Shown here: positions 1 through 5,830 of the stretch, piece by piece
Position numbering within the stretch: position 1 is the stretch's first letter
Layout of the letters: each line of letters begins with the position of its first letter
DNA from: Gemmatimonas sp. UBA7669
GTDB lineage: Bacteria; Gemmatimonadota; Gemmatimonadetes; Gemmatimonadales; Gemmatimonadaceae
NCBI RefSeq assembly: GCF_002483225.1
Contig: NZ_DLHL01000063.1
Location: forward strand, 43,216-107,215
Length of the DNA: 64,000 nt
Direction: 5' to 3'
The notes under the pieces: generated by a model
What the model was told of the DNA's origin: nothing
The model's database searches: none
What the model saw: only the letters and a program-made list of their open reading frames with translations
Translations under genes and position numbers: made by a program

Positions 1-10
1 CCCCCCCCCC
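1..10. repeat. Homopolymeric C tract at the window edge
   Basis: The window opens with ten consecutive C residues, 53 nt upstream of the start codon of the DsbA-like gene. Its left end lies outside the window, so the true length is unknown. Long homopolymers in 5' regions can be slippage-prone contingency sites, but a chance run or an assembly edge is equally possible. Confidence 0.6.
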
Positions 11-63
11 GTAACATGTCGGCGTGTGTGTCATGAGAAAATTCAAAGCGATCGAGGCTGATT

Positions 64-720
64 ATGAACGTGTCGGAAAAAGTTGTGAATTTCGCGCTGT
101 TGGCTTCCGCCGCTTGCGCACTGGTCGTGACCGGCTTGCTGGTGCAGCAACGGTTCGAGCAAAAGAGGCAGAACGAGGAACTCAGACCTCGCCACGTTTC
201 TGGTTGGCCAGAATTGCAGGCGGGTCCGTTGGTTACCGGTGACCCCAACGGAACGGTAACGTTGGTGGAGTTCTCAGACTACCAGTGTCCGTTTTGCGCC
301 CGCTTCGCTCTCGACGTGCTGCCTGAACTCAAGCAGAAGTTCGGAAGCCAGCTCAAGGTTGTGCATCGCCAGTGGCCATTGAGCAACCATCCTCACGCAT
401 ACGCTGCGGCTCGCGCTGCGACTTGCGCGGCTTCGCAGCAACGATTCGAGCAGATTCATGCAGCGTTGTTCAAACGGCAAACTGAAATAGGGAAGGCGGC
501 GTTCGTGGATTTTGCGAAGGAGGCCGGAGTGAAAGACCTCGAAGTGTTCGCAAAATGCGCCGCAGATACAGTGCCAGTCGCGAGTATCGACTATGACATT
601 CGACTGGCGGAGCGTATCGGCGCACTTGGGACTCCGACGATCCTCGTCGATGGGTGGATGTTCTTCGGAGTGACTGCTCAGCAGCTTGACTCCGCAATCA
701 CTGCTGCCATTCAAAAGTAG
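64..720 (+). CDS. Membrane-anchored DsbA/DsbG-family thiol oxidoreductase
   Basis: This 218-residue protein has one N-terminal hydrophobic segment (about residues 9-28) and then a thioredoxin-fold domain expected on the outer face of the inner membrane. The active site is C75-P-F-C78 after a beta-strand ending in VEFSDYQ. The cis-proline loop T190-P191 (GTPTILVDG) is present, and the all-alpha insertion between them is of DsbA type. Two further cysteines, C121 and C165, lie in that helical insertion and could form a second pair. A GAGG six nt upstream supports the start. The gene is 9 nt upstream of the propeller lipoprotein and heads a four-gene set that includes an eight-cysteine secreted peptide, its obvious candidate substrate. 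Family membership is clear; whether it oxidises or isomerises is inference. Confidence 0.9.
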   Translation: MNVSEKVVNFALLASAACALVVTGLLVQQRFEQKRQNEELRPRHVSGWPELQAGPLVTGDPNGTVTLVEFSDYQCPFCARFALDVLPELKQKFGSQLKVVHRQWPLSNHPHAYAAARAATCAASQQRFEQIHAALFKRQTEIGKAAFVDFAKEAGVKDLEVFAKCAADTVPVASIDYDIRLAERIGALGTPTILVDGWMFFGVTAQQLDSAITAAIQK

Positions 721-729
721 AGGTGGCGT

Positions 730-1977
730 ATGAATCGATCGACGAAGTCCGCTCCCCGAGGCAAGCACGAGGCTGCTGGAATGACTCTAGGAAGGATCCA
801 ACACGTCATCAGAGCTCGACGGATGCTCGCTGTCACTGGTTTCGTGGCCCTCACGGCGTGCTCAGAGTCGCGCGTTGGCGAAGCTAGCGGCGCTTCCGAC
901 AGTGCGAGATCGAGCACTTCTGGCTCAGATACACGGAGCTCTGCCATGGCAACGAACGACTCATCGAGCAGTCGCTTGTCATTGTCAATGGATACTCTGT
1001 GGTCGCGCGGATCGCTTTCGGGAGCTGACGATGCCTTTGGCTCGCTGGTCGATGCTGCACTTGGCGATCACGGTAGCGTTTTCCTACTCGATAAGGCTAC
1101 GCTCAGCATCCACGTATTCGACTCAACTGGCCAGTTTGTCCAGGACATCGGCCGCTCAGGGCGAGGGCCCGGAGAGCTGTCGAAACCGCGCAGTCTCTTG
1201 TGGTTGCCCGGCGACACACTCATGGTTCTCGACGAAGTAAATGGAATCGTCTTGTTCGCACAAAGCCAGCTACAAGAAATACCACGCGCCAGAAACATTC
1301 CACTACCGCTTGAAGGTCAAGACGCCTGTCGGTTCAGATCCAACTATATCGTGACTGCTGTACATGACGGGAAGCTACTCCACGTGTTCTCAGATAGAGG
1401 CGAACTAATCAGATCTTTCGGTGAATTCCTCGGCCCCACTCAGTATCCTCATCATCGGCCGGCGTTCAACGACAGGGGAAAGGTTGCTTGCTTTCCAGAG
1501 TCCGATGTGGTCGTAACCTCATCCTTTTACTTCTCCGAGATCCGTGCCTATCGTGTGTCTGACGGTCGGCTGCTTTGGACCGATTCGATCCCAGGGTCCG
1601 TGCCCTACACCATACTCACCACGCAACAGATGTACAGTATCGGTCAGCCTCGTTCAGGTTCTGACCACCAGTACGTGCTTCGGCCGTATTCGGAGAATCA
1701 GGTGATCGCACAATCCCGCCGCACGAAGGATTCCGTTGAAGTGATCAAGACGTGCGTACTGCGCATTCACGCGCCTGGATGCATGTACGTGTCTCAATCG
1801 CTGCCGGCGATTCCTTCGAAGCAAAATCAATGGGCCCTCTTGCTACAGGAGCACGATTTTTGGCGCGCGAGTTTGGTTCACCTTCGTCAATCGACCACAC
1901 TCGGTTCCGGGCGACCGTCCCAACAATGGGAAGCCGTCCAACCCACCGCTCTTAGAGAGACCAGAGAATACCGATGA
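730..1977 (+). CDS. Six-bladed beta-propeller (NHL-like) lipoprotein
   Basis: A 415-residue secreted protein with a lipobox (L-T-A-C, Cys44) after a hydrophobic stretch, then a Ser-rich linker (about 45-85) and a repeat-built domain. Blade-type motifs are visible, for example VFLLDKATLSIHVFD followed by an IGRSGRGPGELSKP loop, which is typical of the NHL/6-bladed propeller lipoproteins common in Bacteroidota and Gemmatimonadota. The start at 730 has an AGGTGG just upstream. ATG at 781 (residue 18) would give a more normal signal peptide and is a real alternative. The stop overlaps the start of the Cys-rich peptide gene by 4 nt (ATGA), so the two are probably translated together. Function is unknown; propellers of this kind bind peptides or glycans. 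A role as receptor or chaperone for the peptide is inference. Confidence 0.75.
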   Translation: MNRSTKSAPRGKHEAAGMTLGRIQHVIRARRMLAVTGFVALTACSESRVGEASGASDSARSSTSGSDTRSSAMATNDSSSSRLSLSMDTLWSRGSLSGADDAFGSLVDAALGDHGSVFLLDKATLSIHVFDSTGQFVQDIGRSGRGPGELSKPRSLLWLPGDTLMVLDEVNGIVLFAQSQLQEIPRARNIPLPLEGQDACRFRSNYIVTAVHDGKLLHVFSDRGELIRSFGEFLGPTQYPHHRPAFNDRGKVACFPESDVVVTSSFYFSEIRAYRVSDGRLLWTDSIPGSVPYTILTTQQMYSIGQPRSGSDHQYVLRPYSENQVIAQSRRTKDSVEVIKTCVLRIHAPGCMYVSQSLPAIPSKQNQWALLLQEHDFWRASLVHLRQSTTLGSGRPSQQWEAVQPTALRETREYR

Positions 1978-2249
1978 CAATCCGACAGCGTCTCATCGTA
2001 ACTGCGCTTGCCGCCTTCACTTCGCTGGCAGGCTCCACCATGCTTGCAACTCGAAGCATTGCCCAAGATGAACTTCCGGGTGACGGGGGCGGCTGCAACT
2101 CGAAAAAGTGCGACGGCGACTCTTGTGAATCAGCCGCGCGCTTCAATTGCGTTGGAGGCAAAGCCTACTACTCCATCTCGACAGGCGAGTACCTAGGCTG
2201 TAGCTCCAGCGGCACCGGCACCCAGTGTTGTTCCGGCACGAGCTGCTAG
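1974..2249 (+). CDS. Small secreted peptide with eight cysteines
   Basis: This 91-residue protein has a clear Sec signal (MTIRQR, then a hydrophobic core, then S-I-A at 28-30), so cleavage after Ala30 would leave a 61-residue mature peptide. Mature cysteines fall at 41, 46, 51, 59, 76, 85, 86 and 91, with the last as the C-terminal residue. The peptide is also rich in Gly and Ser and has a KKCDGDSC segment. An even number of cysteines in an exported peptide suggests four disulfides. It overlaps the upstream propeller gene by 4 nt and lies one gene away from a DsbA-like oxidoreductase. I do not recognise the family. It resembles in context the NVEALA-type peptides that sit beside 6-bladed propeller genes in Bacteroidota, but lacks that motif. 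It may be a toxin, signal or surface peptide. Confidence 0.8.
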   Translation: MTIRQRLIVTALAAFTSLAGSTMLATRSIAQDELPGDGGGCNSKKCDGDSCESAARFNCVGGKAYYSISTGEYLGCSSSGTGTQCCSGTSC

Positions 2250-2250
2250 C

Positions 2251-2292
2251 GTCCATCCTGGACGGGGGGCTGGGCTGGCCTTCCGTCCAGCC
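2251..2292 (+). terminator. Two small hairpins after the Cys-rich peptide gene
   Basis: Immediately after the peptide stop are two inverted repeats: GTCCA/TGGAC (2251-2263, 3-nt loop) and GGCTGG/CCAGCC (2273-2278 with 2287-2292, 8-nt loop). There is no T tract, so this is at best an attenuator or mRNA-processing structure that could lower expression of the downstream thioredoxin-like gene relative to the peptide. Confidence 0.3.
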
Positions 2293-2330
2293 TCCTTAGC
2301 ACCCAGTTTACTGCAGTCGGGGATAGTCCG

Positions 2331-2930
2331 TTGGCTCACGTTAACCGTGCCTGCGCATTGGCTGCGCGCATCTTGCGCATCAGCGGCATTCTTGGATTCC
2401 TAATCTCTTACGCGGGGTGCGAAGTCCAACAAAGTGCGGACGGATCGAATGGGCAAAACGAAACTGTAGCGCAAGCCATCGCCGCGATCCGAGCTGCTGA
2501 TGTCACGTTGGTGTACGTAGGCGCGTCAGACTGCGCCTTCGCCCGATCGCCCTCGGCTCAGCAAGCCCTGCGCGTCGCACTCGCCCACTTTGATAGCCTC
2601 GCAGCGTTCACAGGCAAGCGCATCGTGAAGATTGGGATCTCACTCGATCAGATAGACTCGCTGGGCGTGCTGCACCTGCGTGGAGTCGGTCGATTCGACC
2701 ATCTTTTCCCGAGTGGTACGCTTGACAACCCTGGTCAGCTCTATGTGGCTAACGCATACCTAGGGCTTCCGAGTGTTATGCCTCAACTCGCGTTGGTCGC
2801 GTTTGATTCTTCGGCAATCGAGCGCTCGAAGGTCGCCCCTCGGGTACTTTTTCGGGCGGAAGGTCTTCAGGAACTGCTTCGCTGGAAGGATCGCGGCTGG
2901 ATGGTGCCGAGCGGCGCCTTGGTCCAATAG
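2331..2930 (+). CDS. Thioredoxin-like lipoprotein with a degenerate active site
   Basis: A 199-residue exported protein starting at a TTG with GGGG about 7 nt upstream; no in-frame ATG is available before the hydrophobic segment. The signal ends in S-Y-A-G-C, a loose lipobox giving Cys30. Residues 58-71 (VTLVYVGASDCAFA) match the beta-strand and active-site loop of TlpA/thioredoxin-like proteins. The usual C-x-x-C is C68-A-F-A71, so only one catalytic-type cysteine remains. Later parts are not recognisable from motifs alone. It follows the Cys-rich peptide gene by 81 nt on the same strand. A monothiol redox partner or a non-redox binding protein are both possible. The fold call is moderate, and the start codon is uncertain. 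Confidence 0.65.
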   Translation: MAHVNRACALAARILRISGILGFLISYAGCEVQQSADGSNGQNETVAQAIAAIRAADVTLVYVGASDCAFARSPSAQQALRVALAHFDSLAAFTGKRIVKIGISLDQIDSLGVLHLRGVGRFDHLFPSGTLDNPGQLYVANAYLGLPSVMPQLALVAFDSSAIERSKVAPRVLFRAEGLQELLRWKDRGWMVPSGALVQ

Positions 2931-3052
2931 ACCGGGTGCCTTCCAGGCGCCCAGTTTGCTATCTTTCAGGACTCGGTGGTACTGGTGTCGCGCGCGGGAC
3001 CCTCGCGCGGCACCGGACCCAGGTCCTCATCCTTCATCCGTTGGCTACCCGC

Positions 3053-3718
3053 ATGGCGCAGGCGCCCCGTACCGCAGGCTCTTCGGCCTCCCTGAGCGAC
3101 GATCCGATCGAGTCGCTCACCACCTGGCTGCAGGTGAACAGCAAGCCGATCGCCATGGTGGTTGGCGGAGTGGCCGTGGCGGCAGCGGCCGTGTTCCTGT
3201 ACCGGAGCACCACGGCCTCCACCCGCGAAAAGGCGTCGGCCGCGCTGTACACCGCGCAGCAGCCGTTCGTGGAGGGCAAGTACGCCGAGGCCGAGACGGC
3301 GCTGAAGAAAGTGGCCGACGGGTTCGGCAGCACGGCTTCGGGTCAGCAGGCCCTTCTCATGCTGGCGCAGGTGTACTACGAGCAGAAGAAGTACGACGAG
3401 GGCATCAAGGCCGTGGAGCAGGCGGTGGGCTCGGCCAGCGCCGAGTTCAAGCCCAGCCTCCAGGCCATGGCGGCTTCGGGGTACGAGCTCAAGGGTGATA
3501 TGGCCAAGGCGGCCGAAGCCTATGGCAAGGCGGCGGCGGCTTCGCGGTTTGAGACCGAGAAGCAGACCTTCCAGGCAGCGCAGGCGCGCAGCCTGATGGC
3601 GGCCGGCAAGTTGGCGGACGCCAAGCCCATCTGGGAGTCGCTGGCGCAGCTCGATGGCACGCAGGTCCAGCAGGAAGCGCAGGTTCGACTGGGCGAAATT
3701 GCGGGCAAGCAGCCCTGA
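3053..3718 (+). CDS. Membrane-anchored TPR protein (YfgM/YbgF-like)
   Basis: This 221-residue protein has a cytoplasmic N-terminus, one transmembrane segment (about residues 33-51) and helical repeats to the end. The repeats, such as the segments around AQVYYEQKKYDEGIKAVEQA and GKLADAKPIWESLAQL, read as tetratricopeptide repeats. The architecture matches YfgM-type ancillary factors of the Sec translocon/periplasmic chaperone network, but no residue fixes the function. The ATG at 3053 was chosen because the in-frame sequence upstream, from a GTG at 2936, is Arg/Pro-rich and not protein-like. Transcription ends at the strong terminator 28 nt downstream. It is the last plus-strand gene before the long minus-strand block. 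Confidence 0.8.
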   Translation: MAQAPRTAGSSASLSDDPIESLTTWLQVNSKPIAMVVGGVAVAAAAVFLYRSTTASTREKASAALYTAQQPFVEGKYAEAETALKKVADGFGSTASGQQALLMLAQVYYEQKKYDEGIKAVEQAVGSASAEFKPSLQAMAASGYELKGDMAKAAEAYGKAAAASRFETEKQTFQAAQARSLMAAGKLADAKPIWESLAQLDGTQVQQEAQVRLGEIAGKQP

Positions 3719-3745
3719 CATTCCGTTGGTTCGTGCGTGTGAATT

Positions 3746-3780
3746 GCGGCCCGATCGACATGCGATCGGGCCGCTTTTTT
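3746..3780 (+). terminator. Rho-independent terminator of the TPR gene
   Basis: A perfect 12-bp GC-rich stem (3746-3757 with 3763-3774), a 5-nt loop ACATG and a run of six T (3775-3780) make the clearest intrinsic terminator in the window. Confidence 0.9.
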
Positions 3781-3853
3781 GTGCCCGACATCGGGTCTGC
3801 AGGGGAGTGTTCAGTATGGCTACACCAAGGCGTCATTAATGGGACAATGGTAG

Positions 3854-3883
3854 TTGTCTTTCGAAGCAATAAATGCGTATAAT
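3854..3883 (+). promoter_or_regulatory. Sigma70-like promoter facing right
   Basis: TTGTCT (3854-3859) and a perfect TATAAT (3878-3883) are separated by 18 nt. There is no plausible coding sequence on the plus strand downstream, so the likely product is an unannotated RNA starting near 3890, or the match is fortuitous in an AT-richer stretch. Confidence 0.5.
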
Positions 3884-4148
3884 ACATGTTATGTAAACCA
3901 AACATGGTGGATAACTGTGGGAAAAGTCCACGTGGAAATCTCCGGGAAATCCCTCCTGATGGCGTATGTGTATGCCAATGAAAGACTTAGTGTCTCTCAA
4001 CGGATGTCCGTGAGGAGCCGACGCTCACACAGTGTTCGGACTGTCCACCTGTCCACATTCCGAACGGCACATTTCGCCGGACCCTTTTTCGGTCCTTATT
4101 GCACAGGACCAAGCCTGTGAGCCACAACGGCATTTCGCCGCCATTTCG

Positions 4149-4171
4149 GCGCCCGTTTTCCCATCGGGCGC
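4149..4171 (-). terminator. Hairpin just after dapF
   Basis: A 7-bp stem GCGCCCG/CGGGCGC with a 9-nt loop lies 12 nt beyond the dapF stop. No T tract follows on the minus strand, so termination by this element alone is doubtful; it may instead be an mRNA 3'-end structure. Confidence 0.35.
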
Positions 4172-4182
4172 GACCTGCGATC

Positions 4183-5061
4183 TCAGGCCAGAACGGGCCC
4201 CAGTGAGCCGATCGTGCCGCGGAAAACCTCGCGACCTTCCCCGCTCAAGGTGGGGTGGTAACCGGCTCCCTCGCCGCCAGCCTCGGTCAGCGTCACCCGG
4301 ACATCGAGCCCGCTGCGAGTCTCGAGCACCACGTCGGGGACCTGGGCCAGGCCCCAACGGGCCAGCAGTACCGCGGTGGCCACGGCGCCGGTACCACAGG
4401 CCAGTGTTTCCCCCTCCACCCCGCGCTCAAAGGTGCGGTAGCGCCAGCGGCCCCCCGGGAGCGGCGACACCCAATTCACGTTGGCGCCGGCGGGTCCGGT
4501 GCTGGGGTGCCAGCGGAGTCCCGGGCCGCGGGCCGGTAGGTCGATGAGATCGACGTTGCTGGTGAGCAGCACCAGGTGCGGGATGCCTGCCACCGCGAAC
4601 CCCACACGCTGCTCGTTCGGGCCAAGGTCAATGGCCATGCTGCTGCGGATGTCCGTGACCGGCTGCAGGTCGATGGCTGGCCGGATGGGCCCCGCGCCCG
4701 AAGCCGAGAGGCGGCTGGTAATGGCACCGGCTCCGGTCTCGAGCGCCATGCCGGACGGGCTGGTCATGCCCCAGGTTGCCGACAGCGCCGTTGAGCAAAG
4801 CGTAGCGTTTCCGCAAAGATCGGCGGGCGACCCGTCGCTGTTGTAGTAGTGCACGCGGACGTCGGTGGTGCCGCCCGTGGGCTCAAGAACCACCACGCCG
4901 TCAGCCCCTATCCCGTTCTGGCGATGGCAGATACGGCGTATCGCCTCAGGTGCTGTGACAAGTGCCAGCGGCACCTCGCGGGCATCGAAGAACACGAAGT
5001 CGTTGCCGGACCCCGTCATCTTGACGAAGGGCAAACCCGAGAGCGGATCGGCGCTGGACAT
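4183..5061 (-). CDS. dapF: Diaminopimelate epimerase
   Basis: DapF interconverts LL- and meso-diaminopimelate for lysine and peptidoglycan synthesis in the cytoplasm. The 292-residue protein has the expected length. It opens with FVKMTGSGNDFVFFDA and keeps both catalytic cysteines: Cys83 in DLCGN and the second in LACGTGA. The motif after the first cysteine departs from the canonical C-G-N-G-A-R-C: here it reads C-G-N-A-T-L-C, so the second Gly and the Arg are replaced. The ATG at 5061 was chosen by alignment to the family start. It lies 11 nt after the glycosyltransferase gene and is probably the last gene of that transcript. Identity is secure; the odd motif may reflect a lineage-specific variant. 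Confidence 0.92.
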   Translation of the reverse strand: MSSADPLSGLPFVKMTGSGNDFVFFDAREVPLALVTAPEAIRRICHRQNGIGADGVVVLEPTGGTTDVRVHYYNSDGSPADLCGNATLCSTALSATWGMTSPSGMALETGAGAITSRLSASGAGPIRPAIDLQPVTDIRSSMAIDLGPNEQRVGFAVAGIPHLVLLTSNVDLIDLPARGPGLRWHPSTGPAGANVNWVSPLPGGRWRYRTFERGVEGETLACGTGAVATAVLLARWGLAQVPDVVLETRSGLDVRVTLTEAGGEGAGYHPTLSGEGREVFRGTIGSLGPVLA

Positions 5062-5072
5062 GCGAGACGGGA

Positions 5073-5825
5073 TCAGACCTGACCGGTGAGTGCCCACCAG
5101 CGAAGCCGCCAGACCATCCACACGGCTTCGCGCACGATGCGCTTGGACATCTTGGACTCGCCCTCGGTTCGGTCGTGGAAGACAATGGGAATTTCCGCGA
5201 TACGGAACCCTTTCTTCCAAGCCCGAAAGCTCATCTCGATCTGGAACGCATAACCATTGGAGCGCACCTGATCGAGCGGGATGGCCGCCAGGACTTCCCG
5301 GCGGAAGCACTTGAACCCGCCGGTGCCGTCGCCCAGCCGCAGACCCGTCACAGCGCGCGCATAGATGTTGGCGCCATAGGACAACATGAGCCGGGTCATG
5401 GGCCAGTTGACCACCGTCACCTTGCCGTCCCGGTAGCGTGAGCCCAGCACGAGGTCGGCATCGCGGACCGCCGCGAGGAACTCGGGCAGGTGCCGCGGGT
5501 CATGCGAGAAGTCGGCGTCCATTTCAAAGATGAACGCGTAGTCGCGCTCGAGCGCCCAGCGGAACCCGGCCAGATAGGCGCGGCCCAGCCCTTCCTTGCC
5601 CGGCCGGTGCAGCACGTGCACCCGCGGATTGTCCGCCGCCATTTCGTCGGCGAGCTGGCCGGTGCCATCGGGCGAGTTGTCGTCAACCACCAGCACTTCG
5701 AGCCGCGAATCCTGATCGAGGATCTGCGGCACGATGCGTGTGATGTTCTCGCTTTCGTTGTACGTGGGCACGATGACGATGCCCCGTTCACCCAACGCCA
5801 GCGCACCGCGCGCTGGGGTCTGCAT
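5073..5825 (-). CDS. Polyprenol-phosphate mannosyltransferase-like GT2
   Basis: A 250-residue family 2 glycosyltransferase of the Dpm1 type, which transfers a hexose from GDP- or UDP-sugar to a polyprenyl phosphate carrier at the inner membrane. Visible features are VIVPTYNESENI at 17-28, the VVDDNSPDGT motif near 47-55, E-M-D-A-D at 101-105, the acceptor-side segment GTGGFKCFRR and a C-terminal amphipathic end without long membrane spans. It starts 5 nt after the YfhO-family stop codon and precedes dapF by 11 nt. With the upstream GT2, GT4, flippase-like and YfhO genes it suggests lipid-linked sugar donors for glycosylation outside the cytoplasm. Sugar and acceptor specificity are not deducible. 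Confidence 0.85.
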   Translation of the reverse strand: MQTPARGALALGERGIVIVPTYNESENITRIVPQILDQDSRLEVLVVDDNSPDGTGQLADEMAADNPRVHVLHRPGKEGLGRAYLAGFRWALERDYAFIFEMDADFSHDPRHLPEFLAAVRDADLVLGSRYRDGKVTVVNWPMTRLMLSYGANIYARAVTGLRLGDGTGGFKCFRREVLAAIPLDQVRSNGYAFQIEMSFRAWKKGFRIAEIPIVFHDRTEGESKMSKRIVREAVWMVWRLRWWALTGQV

Positions 5826-5830
5826 TCGTG

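Larger units (their letters stand above)
3781..4182. other. Gene-free, AT-richer interval with small inverted repeats
   Basis: No convincing coding frame lies here. The interval has lower GC than the flanks and contains a sigma70-like promoter. It also has DnaA-box-like words: GGTGGATAA at 3906-3914, one mismatch from the reverse complement of TTATCCACA, and two tandem CTGTCCAC words at 4041-4056. A row of short hairpins follows: GGCGTA/TATGCC (3961-3976), AGAC/GTCT (3983-3995), GTTCGGA/TCCGAAC (4034-4065) and CACAGG/CCTGTG (4102-4119). It could encode a small RNA transcribed rightward, or be a protein-binding region. No known RNA family was recognised. Confidence 0.5.

Noticed and set aside
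3854..4120. An 88-codon plus-strand frame after the TATAAT promoter
   Set aside because: It would start inside the -35 element, has no ribosome-binding site and an erratic composition.
3781..4182. 6S RNA, SRP RNA, RNase P RNA or tRNA in the gene-free interval
   Set aside because: None of the conserved sequence blocks of SRP or RNase P RNA, and no tRNA cloverleaf or T-loop, was found; there is no long end-to-end stem as in 6S RNA.
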